The notes: generated from the sequence alone by a model not told the origin. Counted from the stretch's first letter, positions 1-7,710 are shown. The stretch: DNA of 64,000 nucleotides from an uncultured Gemmiger sp. (GCA_944386225.1 CALXAH010000003.1:1-64000), one strand, 5' to 3'. Numbers and translations: made by a program.

Positions 1-2036
1 GCCTGGGCCTCGTCAGCCCGGCGGTCTGCGGCTTCACTCATTTCCAGCAGCTCCTGGATTTTGGCGTCCCGCTCCTTGAGCATGGCCATGGCCTCTTGGT
101 ACTGCTTGTGGGTGGTGATGTCGCCATCCTTCACGGCCTGTACCAGTTCGGCAGGGGCGCTGGGCTTGGCGGCTGCGTAAAGCAGCGTAGGGGACAATTC
201 CTCCAGCACTTTCTGCTCGCGAGGTGTGCTGCCATCCATCAGTTTGGAAACCTGCAAAAGCCGCTCGGCTGCTTTGCGATTCAAACCCACGCTTTCGCAC
301 CACCGACCAAAGTTTTTTTCGCTGGCTGTAAACGCTCCATCGCCATTGCGACATTTTGTCGCAATGGTAACGCAAAGCGCGTCGTGTGCGATCGCCACGG
401 CATCAGCCATCCGGCGCAGGCCCATTTCGGCCATCTTCTTGCCGCTGGAATACTCACGCTCGGCCAGATGCAGGTCGGCCACCGTCTGGTCGTCCAGGCC
501 GGAGTAGTCAAACTCCGGAGCCGCCGAAATAGGGGCAACCTGGGCAATGCCCGAGGGTTCGTTCTCGCTCAGTGCATCCTCGGCAGAGGGGGAGCTGCTT
601 ACAGTGCCGGTCTTCATCTCCGAGCAATCGGTAGAAGTTTCCGCCTTCGGCAACTGCACGGCCACAACACTCTCGCCCGACATCGCAGCAGTATCCACAC
701 TCGGGGCACAGATCGTTTCGCCGCCACATACGGTCTCCATCCTTTCAACATACTCGGGACAACTCTCGGTCAGGCAGGATTCGTCAGCATTGGCAGGGCA
801 CTCTCTTGCACAGCCATTCGCGCAGCAGCTCTCTTTTCCACAGGTGCGGCACATGCAACTGACTCTGTCGGGTTCATCATCGTCCATCTGTCCGGCTTTC
901 TCTTGCCGATCCAGGTACCAGCCACAGCCGAGAAACGTTTTGTTGCAGATCTCCTGGTTCACGAATTTGTCACCGCAGATGGAGCACTGGAAGGCGTACT
1001 TCTTCCTGGTGCTGTTTTCCAATGGTTGAAGATATGGGCAACCATCGGGCGTGGTGGAATCATCCGCCGGACTGGTATCGACCTGCTCTTTCACAGCCGC
1101 ATCAGCGGCGGCGTCTTCGCACCTTGTATCATGGCTGCAACCATTCTGCGCGCAGTTCTGCTCTCCATCGCAGTATTTCCGGCCCATAGCTTTATGCCCT
1201 CCAGGGCAAGTACAGTCCTGCCGCTTGCAATCGGCACAGGTGCAAGTGGCGCTGCCCTTCTTCTCGTCAAGCAACTCCCAGCCTTTTTCTCTGGCTAAGT
1301 ACGCAAGTCTGCTCTGCACCGATTCCACTCTTGGATGCTCCTGTGCTGCCTTACGATCTGGCTTCCAAATCGCGCTGCTCTTCGGATCGAGGTATTGAAT
1401 GCAATAGGTCGCTTTTTCGCCTTCCGGATTCGGGCTTACCCGATACAACCACCCGGTCGCGGGGTCCTTGTAGATCACGGTGCTCTCCTCCTTCTTTTGC
1501 GCCCGCGCCTTGCCCGCCTCGATGGCGGCCAGGATGTGGGCTTTCTCCTGCTGCGGGGTCATATCCAGCCGGTGACCTCCCGGCCCGAAAAACCGCGCCA
1601 GCAACGCGGCCTTGGCGGCCATGCCGGCCTTGTTCTGGGCACACGTGACAGACAGGCTGTAGCGCCCCCTATTGCAAAAATCCGTGCCCCGCATACTGCC
1701 CCGGGAGAACCCAGCACTCAGCGTATCGGCGGCGTTGTCGTAGATCCACGCCTGTACCTCGTCCAGAAAAGTCAGGTCAAGGCTGTGTATTTTGAGTGTG
1801 CATTTGTCATCCGCGCTTCCGCTGTAATCGGTGGCGTAACTGATCTCGGGGGACATCCGGCACTCATAGCCTTTGACATCCTGGGTGTACCCCTTCTGCT
1901 GATCATCCCAGACCATAGGTCCCCAGGGCAGCAGGTACGGGCAGCCATTGCAGCCGGCGGTGTCCCGGTTGCCGGTGTTGTCGGCGCTTGTGCTCTTGGC
2001 CACCACCCGCCCGCATTTGCATATGTACTTGGTCAT
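1..2036 (-). CDS. Very long Cys-rich prophage protein with DUF3102-like C-terminal part (3' end off the window)
   Basis: Reading the minus strand from the ATG at 2036, one frame stays open to base 1, giving at least 678 residues; it has no stop in the window, so it continues past the left edge. The N-terminus (MTKYICKCGR) and residues 240-460 are full of CxxC and CxC pairs, suggesting several small metal-binding modules. From about residue 512 the character changes to a helical segment (WCESVGLNRKAAERLLQVSK, then ELVQAVKDGDITTHKQYQEA and a coiled coil) that resembles phage DUF3102 proteins. An internal GTG near 1478 has a good GGAGG, so a shorter internal product is possible. Its ATG overlaps the upstream DUF3846 stop (ATGA), so it belongs to the leftward phage operon. 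Function unknown; the DUF3102 assignment is from pattern only. Confidence 0.75.
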   Translation of the reverse strand, partial: MTKYICKCGRVVAKSTSADNTGNRDTAGCNGCPYLLPWGPMVWDDQQKGYTQDVKGYECRMSPEISYATDYSGSADDKCTLKIHSLDLTFLDEVQAWIYDNAADTLSAGFSRGSMRGTDFCNRGRYSLSVTCAQNKAGMAAKAALLARFFGPGGHRLDMTPQQEKAHILAAIEAGKARAQKKEESTVIYKDPATGWLYRVSPNPEGEKATYCIQYLDPKSSAIWKPDRKAAQEHPRVESVQSRLAYLAREKGWELLDEKKGSATCTCADCKRQDCTCPGGHKAMGRKYCDGEQNCAQNGCSHDTRCEDAAADAAVKEQVDTSPADDSTTPDGCPYLQPLENSTRKKYAFQCSICGDKFVNQEICNKTFLGCGWYLDRQEKAGQMDDDEPDRVSCMCRTCGKESCCANGCARECPANADESCLTESCPEYVERMETVCGGETICAPSVDTAAMSGESVVAVQLPKAETSTDCSEMKTGTVSSSPSAEDALSENEPSGIAQVAPISAAPEFDYSGLDDQTVADLHLAEREYSSGKKMAEMGLRRMADAVAIAHDALCVTIATKCRNGDGAFTASEKNFGRWCESVGLNRKAAERLLQVSKLMDGSTPREQKVLEELSPTLLYAAAKPSAPAELVQAVKDGDITTHKQYQEAMAMLKERDAKIQELLEMSEAADRRADEAQ

Positions 2037-2332
2037 GGTGCAGCCCTCCCCAGCATGTGCAGGATCAGAGCAGCGTCTCCATCGTCCAGGCTGCACATCT
2101 CATCGCCATCGATGCCCACCACCAGAATCGGGCCGACAAAGGAGATGTCCAGGAAATCGCAGTTGTATGGCAGGCCCCGCAGCCGTCCCTCTTCGTTACA
2201 GACGATTGCGGCATCCACACAAAAGGTCACCGTCTCGATATAGCCTCCCACGGCCTGCTGCAGCGCAGCCAGGGTGTTCTCCATCTCCACCAGCTCCGGT
2301 GGCCGGCCGGGGTCTTTACGAATCACTTTCAA
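2033..2332 (-). CDS. DUF3846 family phage protein
   Basis: 99 residues beginning MKVIRKDPGRPPELVEMENT and containing GGYIETVTF, CNEEGRLRGLPYNCDF and VGPILVVGIDGDE, the hallmark blocks of DUF3846. Members are common in phages and conjugative elements of Firmicutes, often beside DNA-modification and replication genes; the biochemical role is not known. It overlaps its downstream neighbour by 4 bases and its upstream neighbour by 4 bases, which indicates translational coupling in one leftward operon. Confidence 0.85.
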   Translation of the reverse strand: MKVIRKDPGRPPELVEMENTLAALQQAVGGYIETVTFCVDAAIVCNEEGRLRGLPYNCDFLDISFVGPILVVGIDGDEMCSLDDGDAALILHMLGRAAP

Positions 2333-2616
2333 TCAATCCGCCCCCTTTCCGCCGCCCGGGCAAGGGCCCGGGCCAGCCAGCCGCACACGCCCGCCATCAC
2401 AAGCGGGCCGGTCACGCCGCCGGCAGTGCCGGCGCAAATTGCACAAAGCCACCACAAAGATGCCAAAGCGGCCAGCACTGCGCCGCAACGCAGCAGGTAG
2501 GTCTTGCAGGCTGCTGCGGCCTGGTGTACAATGGGGGCGGTAGGACGTCCAATCTTACCATCACCCTTGCCGTCACGGTGTTCCAGCACCGGGGCGGCAT
2601 TCTTATTTCCCAACAT
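2329..2616 (-). CDS. Small phage membrane protein
   Basis: 95 residues. Residues 37-80 hold two hydrophobic stretches (TYLLRCGAVLAALASLWWLC and AGGVTGPLVMAGVCGWLARA) likely to form a membrane hairpin; the N-terminal third is charged and ends are Arg-rich. The ATG has a strong AGGAGG eight bases upstream. No family recognised. Four-base overlap with the DUF3846 gene argues that it is a real operon member rather than a chance frame. Confidence 0.6.
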   Translation of the reverse strand: MLGNKNAAPVLEHRDGKGDGKIGRPTAPIVHQAAAACKTYLLRCGAVLAALASLWWLCAICAGTAGGVTGPLVMAGVCGWLARALARAAERGRID

Positions 2617-2631
2617 TGATCTCGCCTCCTC

Positions 2632-2754
2632 TCAAAAGAATGCTCCGATAATTACCAGCCTGATGACCTGGATCCACCACCACACGCCGCCCAAAAGCAG
2701 CGCGGGAAGCACGAACGCGGCCACGGCCAGCAGTACTGTCTCGTAAAATTTCAC
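2632..2754 (-). CDS. 40-residue single-pass membrane peptide
   Basis: A short frame starting at GTG 2754, overlapping the upstream gene's stop as GTGA and preceded by AAAGGAAG. The product is almost wholly hydrophobic (ETVLLAVAAFVLPALLLGGV, then WWWIQVIRLVIIGAFF), so it should be one or two membrane passes. The tight coupling with both neighbours is the main support; phage operons often carry holin-like or superinfection peptides of this size, but no function can be assigned. Confidence 0.5.
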   Translation of the reverse strand: MKFYETVLLAVAAFVLPALLLGGVWWWIQVIRLVIIGAFF

Positions 2755-2915
2755 AGCCCAGCTTCCTTTCTCTGCTCGGCCAGGAGGTTATCCACCAAGG
2801 CTTTGGCGATCACCCTGCAGGCTCTGTCCCAGCTCTCGGGAGTCATGCGCTCCAGCTGAAGAACCTCACCGGTCTTTCGGTCGATGATGATGCAGTCGCC
2901 TGTCGGCTTATCCAT
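2751..2915 (-). CDS. Small phage protein, 54 aa
   Basis: Starts at MDKPTGDCII with GGAGG eight bases upstream; the frame is open further upstream but that part overlaps the HTH gene and lacks an RBS. The sequence (IDRKTGEVLQLERMTPESWD, then a helical RACRVIAKALVDNLLAEQ) is soluble and predicted helical at the C-terminus. It overlaps the HTH gene by eight bases. No family recognised. Confidence 0.55.
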   Translation of the reverse strand: MDKPTGDCIIIDRKTGEVLQLERMTPESWDRACRVIAKALVDNLLAEQRKEAGL

Positions 2916-3102
2916 GGTCTGCCTCCTTCGGTCGGGTGGCGTTGGCGTCGTAGAAGGCCAGGATGTCATCGGTGCTGATCCGCAGGGTCTTCGTCCCGGA
3001 CAACTTGCTGGCGCGCAGCCGGCCGGTCTTTACCCAGTTCAGCACGGTATCCTCAGATACGCCCATCTGGGCGGCGGCCTGCTCAGGGGTCAGAAACGGC
3101 AT
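2908..3102 (-). CDS. Excisionase-like helix-turn-helix protein
   Basis: 64 residues with the winged-HTH (MerR/excisionase, HTH_17) layout: MPFLTPEQAAAQMGVSEDTV, a recognition helix NWVKTGRLRASKL and a wing TKTLRISTDDILAFYD. Such proteins bind DNA in phage excision or early regulation. Its ATG abuts the stop of the BRO-N gene (TGAATG) and has GGAGGTG upstream. In this leftward operon it could be the directionality factor for the serine recombinase at 5472 or a second regulator; that is inference from position. Confidence 0.75.
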   Translation of the reverse strand: MPFLTPEQAAAQMGVSEDTVLNWVKTGRLRASKLSGTKTLRISTDDILAFYDANATRPKEADHG

Positions 3103-3657
3103 TCAATTCACCTCCTTCAGGTTTCGGATTTCATCGGTCAACGCCTGCTCCACCGCCCGAAGGTTCCGGCGACAGCGGTCACGCTGCTCTCTCAGCTTGT
3201 CGTAGTGTTCACGGAACACCCGGGCCTTCTGGCAGGCATCGGCGGTCAGGCGCTCCATTTCATCGGTCAGGCTACGCCATTCATCCAGCCGCTTTTGCAG
3301 GGCGGTGATTCTGGCCACCTGCTCGGGCGGGATTCCATAGGCTCCGGTCTTGCGGATGCTGGGGAGCACATCGTGGGTTACCCAGCGCTTGAACTGTTTG
3401 GCCTCCGGCTTGTCCGACCGAAGAATGACGGCGTACAGGCCGGGCTCGTTGATGATGGTAGTCGACTGGACGCGCCCCATCCCATCGATGAGGTCGGTCA
3501 AATCGACCTCATCCGGGTCGAGCCGCTTTTTGGTATCGGTCACGTTGCCGATATTGAGCACCCGGCAAACATCCCGCAGCACCCACCACAGGCCGTCATC
3601 CCGCTGTACGGTGCGCAGCTGCTCGCCGCTGTAAATAAAAATCTGTAAGTCGTTCAT
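3103..3657 (-). CDS. BRO-N domain antirepressor
   Basis: 184 residues from MNDLQIFIYSGEQL (AAGGAACC upstream; the frame extends further but without an RBS). Residues 1-100 are a BRO-N domain: LWWVLRDVCRVLNIGN, INEPGLYAVILRSDKPEAK and FKRWVTHDVLPSIRKTGAYG. The C-terminal 80 residues form a charged coiled coil (ITALQKRLDEW through EIRNLKEVN). BRO-N/antirepressor proteins bind DNA and relieve repression of temperate phages. It is the first strong regulator of the leftward operon, downstream of the promoter at 4408-4436. Confidence 0.85.
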   Translation of the reverse strand: MNDLQIFIYSGEQLRTVQRDDGLWWVLRDVCRVLNIGNVTDTKKRLDPDEVDLTDLIDGMGRVQSTTIINEPGLYAVILRSDKPEAKQFKRWVTHDVLPSIRKTGAYGIPPEQVARITALQKRLDEWRSLTDEMERLTADACQKARVFREHYDKLREQRDRCRRNLRAVEQALTDEIRNLKEVN

Positions 3658-3715
3658 GTTGGTTCCTTTCTCTCCGGCCGCCGTGCTATAATGGCGGCGA
3701 AAGGGGATGCTTTGA

Positions 3716-4048
3716 ATGGATGTCATGAGCCTTTGCCTGCTCGCTAAACTGAACCGTGAGTACCGAAAAGCCACCAACCCTAAAATCGTCACACTGGACC
3801 GCTTGATAAAGCGCAAAGATCAAACCGACGATTATCATCGCTGTCTCCAATACTTGATAGAAACTGGTTATGTAATTGCACATCATACTCCAGATGAGAG
3901 GGTATGCCTCGGATACTCGCCTACCCACAAGGGTTCGCACTGGATTCAGTTTTTCACCATAGGATCTGTTGAGTTCTGGTGCAACAGTGTAATTGTCCCC
4001 ATCCTCGTGAGCGTTTTGACCCAGTGGGTCTTATCACTGATTTTTTAA
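3716..4048 (+). CDS. Small phage protein with C-terminal membrane segment
   Basis: 110 residues on the opposite strand to its neighbours. The ATG has GAAAGGGGA upstream, and a TATAAT at 3687-3692 could be a -10 element, though no good -35 is seen. The first 80 residues look like a small winged-helix or DNA-binding fold (LDRLIKRKDQTDDYHRCLQY, then IETGYVIAHHTPDE); the last 25 (SVIVPILVSVLTQWVLSLIF) are a membrane anchor. Convergent overlap of 15 bases with the next gene. No family recognised. Confidence 0.55.
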   Translation: MDVMSLCLLAKLNREYRKATNPKIVTLDRLIKRKDQTDDYHRCLQYLIETGYVIAHHTPDERVCLGYSPTHKGSHWIQFFTIGSVEFWCNSVIVPILVSVLTQWVLSLIF

Positions 4049-4228
4049 GAAAAAAAACAGTGTTGTGACGACGACGGCCGTGATCCCAGACATAAGTGCC
4101 GGGAGCAGAAAGTAAACAAACACCCAGAGAAAAACCGCCAGAGCCATATCCCTCAGATCCATTAGCTTTTCGACCAGATCCTTTGCTCTGTCCGTGCCTT
4201 TCGGCCGGACAGGTTTTTTGTTATCCAT
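4034..4228 (-). CDS. Small phage membrane protein
   Basis: 64 residues from MDNKKPVRPKGTDRAKDLVE; AAGGAGGTG seven bases upstream decides this start over a longer in-frame one at 4327. Basic N-terminus, then a long hydrophobic segment AVFLWVFVYFLLPALMSGIT and a second AVVVTTLFFFL. It is the first gene downstream of the leftward promoter next to the repressor, the position where phages often put superinfection or immunity genes; the role here is unknown. Confidence 0.6.
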   Translation of the reverse strand: MDNKKPVRPKGTDRAKDLVEKLMDLRDMALAVFLWVFVYFLLPALMSGITAVVVTTLFFFLKNQ

Positions 4229-4407
4229 AGATTTCACCTCCTTCCATGCGGGCTTTTCTTTGCCTTTTCCCGGTGTTTTCTCTTGCTTTCCTTGGGCTTT
4301 TGTGCTATGTTTGAGGTGCAAAGTCAAAACTTAATATAAAAGCCGCTTTTCTTGGGGTATTCCCCGGGTAAGGCTGGTGTTTTGTACCCGTTTGCTGGTA
4401 CAAGGGT

Positions 4408-4453
4408 AGTATAATTCCGAATTCAGAATTTATCAAGGGTTAAATTCTGAATT
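4408..4453 (-). promoter_or_regulatory. Leftward prophage promoter with inverted-repeat operator
   Basis: On the minus strand TTGATA (4436-4431), a 17-base spacer and TATACT (4413-4408) form a near-consensus sigma-A promoter facing the phage early genes. A perfect 13-base inverted repeat AATTCAGAATTTA / TAAATTCTGAATT with an 8-base spacer (4420-4453) covers its -35 region, and a further half-site (AATTCCGAATT) lies inside the spacer. This is the expected operator for the adjacent XRE repressor. A rightward promoter for the repressor is not clear; TAGAAT at 4454 is a possible -10. Confidence 0.75.
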
Positions 4454-4496
4454 TAGAATTTTTCGTTGTTTTATATGGTTTTTGGGGGGCGTTTTT

Positions 4497-4829
4497 GTGG
4501 GGTTTTATGATAGGCTGCAACTGTGCTGCGAAAAATCAAACACCACCGTAACGGCTTTGTTGAAAACGCTCAGGCTGAGCACTTCAAAAGGGACAGCGTG
4601 GAAAAACGGCTCAGTACCAAAATCTGATGTTTTGTATAAGCTGGCTGCCGCCCTCCACACCACCCCCGCCTACCTGATGGGAGAAACAGACAATCCTTCT
4701 GCAGAAACAAAAAAAGAGCCCACCGGCCTGGTGGCCGATGGGCTGAGCGATGAGGATCGCGAACTTATTGAGGCGTTTCGGGCGGCTTCGCCGGAGAAGC
4801 GGCAGGCGATCCTGGCACTTCTAAAATGA
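4497..4829 (+). CDS. XRE-family phage repressor
   Basis: 110 residues. Start taken at GTG 4497, giving the usual MGFYDRLQLCCEKSNTT opening, with GGGGGG upstream; a TTG at 4482 is the alternative. Residues 5-65 are a Cro/CI-type HTH (ITALLKTL-like recognition helix VTALLKTLRLSTSKGTAWKN, then DVLYKLAAALHTTPAYLMGE). The C-terminal part (LSDEDRELIEAFRAASPEKR) is the short helical tail common in clostridial phage repressors; there is no peptidase domain, so release is probably by antirepressor rather than RecA cleavage. Confidence 0.85.
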   Translation: MGFYDRLQLCCEKSNTTVTALLKTLRLSTSKGTAWKNGSVPKSDVLYKLAAALHTTPAYLMGETDNPSAETKKEPTGLVADGLSDEDRELIEAFRAASPEKRQAILALLK

Positions 4830-4905
4830 CCTGAATCTTTTTCCGCAGCTCTGGATCAGCATGCACTGCTGCCAGCAGCTTACGTTCTTCTTCCGTGATG
4901 GTCAC
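4765..4905 (-). CDS. Possible small protein convergent with the repressor
   Basis: 46 residues from a GTG at 4905 with GGAGGG upstream; the frame is open to an ATG at 4971 (68 residues). The part outside the repressor overlap (TITEEERKLLAAVHADPELR, then KKIQVILE) looks like a genuine helical protein, whereas the last 20 residues are Pro/Ala-rich and antisense to the repressor gene. A strong minus-strand terminator at 5320-5358 lies upstream rather than downstream of it, so transcription is unclear. Confidence 0.35.
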   Translation of the reverse strand: MTITEEERKLLAAVHADPELRKKIQVILEVPGSPAASPAKPPETPQ

Positions 4906-5098
4906 CCTGATCCCTCCGCTCCTGGAAAATTGTGCAAGACCATCATATAACAACCATCGGTTGTTTTTCAATAGGCAATCTATCCAAATAGCGCTCAGTT
5001 TTTTCTGTATGAGTGTGATCTCTATAGTCCTGGTTATAGTACACTTGCGGGTGTATCATATGACATAAAGTATTCTACTTTTTCAGGAGGAATCAACT

Positions 5099-5311
5099 AT
5101 GAGATGTCCCAAATGCGGTAGTGAAAACGTTCAAATCCAGGCAGTTGCAGAGCTTCAGAAACGCGGCTGTCTGAAAATTCTTCTCTACATTGTTCTTCTG
5201 TGTATTCCGGTAATCGGGTGGATCGCGCTGATCATGCTATTGCGCGGTCGAAAGTCGAAGACCGTCAATTATGGTGTGTGTCAGTCTTGCGGACACCGTT
5301 GGAGAGTGTAA
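5099..5311 (+). CDS. Zinc-ribbon membrane protein
   Basis: 70 residues. An N-terminal CPKCGS pair and a C-terminal CQSCGHRW pair form one split zinc ribbon around a single hydrophobic segment (LKILLYIVLLCIPVIGWIAL). CAGGAGG lies eight bases before the ATG. Similar small proteins are often found beside integrases and repressors of Firmicute mobile elements; the function is not known. Confidence 0.65.
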   Translation: MRCPKCGSENVQIQAVAELQKRGCLKILLYIVLLCIPVIGWIALIMLLRGRKSKTVNYGVCQSCGHRWRV

Positions 5312-5319
5312 TCAAGGAT

Positions 5320-5358
5320 AAAAGAAAAACGCCCCGCCGGCGGCAACCGGCAGGGCGT
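5320..5358 (-). terminator. Rho-independent terminator, minus strand
   Basis: Stem ACGCCCTGCCGG / CCGGCGGGGCGT (one mismatch) with a 6-base loop, followed on the minus strand by TTTTTCTTT. It sits between the zinc-ribbon gene and the recombinase. No minus-strand gene to its right is convincing, so it may shield the lysogeny region from antisense transcription; on the plus strand it lacks a T-run. Confidence 0.7.
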
Positions 5359-5471
5359 CAATAGAACAGGTCTACCCGAAAAGGTATAACCCCGTCCCGA
5401 CAGCGAGATTATACCACCTTCCGGGTAGGCTTGTCAAAGTGCATCCGACAGGCCCAAAGGAAGGTGTTTTT

Positions 5472-7196
5472 ATGCCCACAGCTTTCATCCTCACACGATA
5501 CAGCACGGACAACCAGAATCCGGACACAACTGCCGTACAGGTGAAGAAATGCGCCGAGTACTGCCGGGCGCATCAGTTCACGATCCTGGACATCTTCTCC
5601 GATGAGGCGGTATCCGGGATGAAGCAGCATCGCCCGGAGTACGACCGGATGATGAACCTGTACCGGACTGGGAACGGAGCCGACACGGTGGTGATCTACG
5701 ACCAGAGCCGCATGTTCCGTGATATGGTGGAGTGGTTCACCTTTCGGCGGGAGCTGCAGGCCCTGGGCGCGCGGGTGGTGAGCGTAACGCAGCCTCTGGT
5801 GGGCGGCGATCTGCTGGACCCGTCCGTCTTCATCAACGAGGGAGCAATGGCCCTCTTTAACCAGATGCACGTCCTGGTCACCCGCCAGAAGGTCGTGGAA
5901 AAAATGCGCTTTATGGCTGCCCAGGGCCGCGCTTGCGGCGGCACTCCGCCCCTGGGCTATGATGTGGACGCCGATCGGCGCTATATCATCAATCCCTGGG
6001 AAGCCGAAACAGTGCGGAAGATCTTCACAATGCACGCCGCTGGCTCCAGTTACGGCGAGATCCTCACGGCACTGGCTGCCGAAGGCCGTACCACCAAAAG
6101 CGGGCGCCCATTCGGCAAAAACAGTCTGCACGATATCCTGAAAAACGAGAAGTACATCGGGCGTCTGATATACGGCGCGGTGCCGCGGGCGCATGGCGGC
6201 GCAAAGCGGAACAGCCACGGCCACCCCGCCGAGGGGCGTCTGGTGATCGAGAACGCTGTTCCCCGGATCGTAGATCAGCAGCTTTGGGAGGAGGTTCAGG
6301 CGCGTATGGCAAGCCGGCAGAACGAGGGCGGGCGCTACTCGGCCAAGAACGAGTATCTGCTTGCCGGAAAGGTATTTTGTGGGGAATGCGGCGGGGCCAT
6401 GGTGGTGACGGGCTGCAACCAAAGTAAGGACGGACGCCAGTACCGGTACTACAACTGTGTCAACAAGCGACAGACGCGCACCTGCGCCTCCAAGGGCGTT
6501 GGCGTCGGTACCCTGGAGGTTATGGTGGCCAAGGCCGTAAAAGACCAGCTGGGGGGCTCTGATTCGGCCTCACGCATTGCCAAGGTGGCAACAACGTACC
6601 GCAACGAGATCCAGCAAAGCGCCGCGCCGAAAAATGATGCCCTCGCAACGGAGCTGAAAGCCGTGGAAACACAGATCGGCAATCTGGTGAGCCTACTTGC
6701 CAGCGGGACGAAAAGCGATGCGATAACCGCGCGTCTGGCCGAGCTGGAAGAGCGCCGGGCACAGCTGCAGTCTTCCCTCCGGGTTCTGGGAGAAGCCGCC
6801 CGGACGGTGGGGCTTTCCGACGCCCAGATCGCCGAAGCGTCTGAAAAGCTGGCAGCCGCCAGCCCCGACACACCCGCCGGCCTGCGCACCTTGCTGGCCA
6901 CAGTCTTGCGTGTAAATGTATTCGCCGACCATATTGAGGTCTATACCCTGTTCGGGGGAGGATCACCGACCGAGCTTTCGCCTGATATCAAGACCGCGGC
7001 CCGTGAGTTTATAAACACGGTGGGTGCCGCTCCACCGGCACCAGTTCGTCGCGGACTTCGGTCCGTGCAAAAGCCTCGGTCTACTGACCGAGGCTTTCTT
7101 CATCCCTGCGTCGCTCCTCACTTCCCCACGAAATTTTGCTTTGCAAACTTTCGCGGGGCCCCGCCCTGCGGGCCGTTTCTGTTTACTGCGAGGTAA
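5472..7196 (+). CDS. Large serine recombinase (phage integrase)
   Basis: 574 residues from MPTAFILTRYSTDNQN (GGAAGGTG upstream). Residues 1-150 are the resolvase catalytic domain, with nucleophile Ser11 and DQSRMFRD; 165-270 the recombinase domain (PPLGYDVDADRRYIINPWEA, ILKNEKYIGRLIYG); 300-360 a zinc ribbon (CGECGG ... CVNKRQTRTC); 390-460 a coiled coil. It catalyses attP x attB integration. The last ~45 residues are doubtful: the frame runs through a terminator at 7071-7100 and into what looks like host DNA, giving a Pro/Phe-rich tail ending at 7196, six bases before the NUDIX gene. The native stop may have been lost at the junction or by an indel. Confidence 0.9.
   Translation: MPTAFILTRYSTDNQNPDTTAVQVKKCAEYCRAHQFTILDIFSDEAVSGMKQHRPEYDRMMNLYRTGNGADTVVIYDQSRMFRDMVEWFTFRRELQALGARVVSVTQPLVGGDLLDPSVFINEGAMALFNQMHVLVTRQKVVEKMRFMAAQGRACGGTPPLGYDVDADRRYIINPWEAETVRKIFTMHAAGSSYGEILTALAAEGRTTKSGRPFGKNSLHDILKNEKYIGRLIYGAVPRAHGGAKRNSHGHPAEGRLVIENAVPRIVDQQLWEEVQARMASRQNEGGRYSAKNEYLLAGKVFCGECGGAMVVTGCNQSKDGRQYRYYNCVNKRQTRTCASKGVGVGTLEVMVAKAVKDQLGGSDSASRIAKVATTYRNEIQQSAAPKNDALATELKAVETQIGNLVSLLASGTKSDAITARLAELEERRAQLQSSLRVLGEAARTVGLSDAQIAEASEKLAAASPDTPAGLRTLLATVLRVNVFADHIEVYTLFGGGSPTELSPDIKTAAREFINTVGAAPPAPVRRGLRSVQKPRSTDRGFLHPCVAPHFPTKFCFANFRGAPPCGPFLFTAR
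7071..7100 (+). terminator. Terminator inside the recombinase reading frame
   Basis: Perfect 10-base stem AAGCCTCGGT / ACCGAGGCTT with a 6-base loop and TTTCTT. Just upstream is a UUCG-tetraloop hairpin CGGAC-TTCG-GTCCG at 7051-7064. A terminator this strong should lie after the stop codon, so the open frame past this point is probably not native coding sequence. Confidence 0.7.
7126..7160. other. Imperfect palindrome, candidate attachment junction
   Basis: CGAAATTTTGC-TTT-GCAAACTTTCG (7131-7155) is an 11-base inverted repeat with one mismatch, between the recombinase terminator and the first host gene. Serine-integrase attachment sites are short imperfect palindromes next to the integrase gene, which fits, but the left end of the element is outside the window and no direct repeat can be shown. 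Confidence 0.25.
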
Positions 7197-7201
7197 GGAA
7201 T

Positions 7202-7678
7202 ATGGATATTTCTTTTCAAAACGGAAACGCAAAATTCAACTACCGCGTCTGCGCTGTAATCCTGCATGAGGGAAAGATCCTGGCAATGCGGGATGAGCGT
7301 TCCCCCTATTACTACCTGCCCGGCGGCCGCGTTCAGATGGGCGAGACAGCCGAACAGGCCGTCTTGCGGGAGGTGGCAGAGGAACTGCGGATCACCGCCC
7401 GGATCATCCGCCCGCTCTGGCTGAACCAGGGCTTTTTCCAGGAAGACGTGGACGGTCTGCACTATCACGAACTCTGCCTGTATTTTCTGGTGGATGTCTC
7501 CCATACCGATCTGCTCCGCCGGGGCGACCGGTTTTCCCTGTCGGAAGGCAAACACCAGCACACTTTTCAGTGGCTGGCCTGTGAACAATTGCAGCAGGAA
7601 TATTTTTATCCGATTTTTCTGAAAAAGAAGATTTTTGACCTGCCCCAGACCTTTACGCTGCTGACGGAATACGAATAA
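7202..7678 (+). CDS. NUDIX hydrolase
   Basis: 158 residues from MDISFQNGNAKFNYRV, with AGGTAAGGAAT just upstream. The NUDIX box GGRVQMGETAEQAVLREVAE-EL (residues about 42-64) is complete, with the REVAEE metal ligands, so it should be an active diphosphohydrolase on a nucleoside- or sugar-diphosphate. The GKHQHTFQWL block is typical of the broad MutT-like group. Substrate cannot be read from sequence. It is the first host gene after the prophage and is followed by a GNAT gene 32 bases on. Confidence 0.85.
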   Translation: MDISFQNGNAKFNYRVCAVILHEGKILAMRDERSPYYYLPGGRVQMGETAEQAVLREVAEELRITARIIRPLWLNQGFFQEDVDGLHYHELCLYFLVDVSHTDLLRRGDRFSLSEGKHQHTFQWLACEQLQQEYFYPIFLKKKIFDLPQTFTLLTEYE

Positions 7679-7710
7679 TTCGGTTTTTATACCGGAGAAA
7701 GGCGGCTCCT

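Noticed and set aside
96-1298. Long plus-strand open frame of 400 codons
   Set aside because: It is antisense to the continuous minus-strand phage frame, which has coherent Cys-rich and helical domains, operon overlap and an RBS; the plus-strand product is low-complexity and has none of these.
5409-6422. Minus-strand open frame of 337 codons opposite the recombinase
   Set aside because: Mirror frame of the serine recombinase gene with no domain content.
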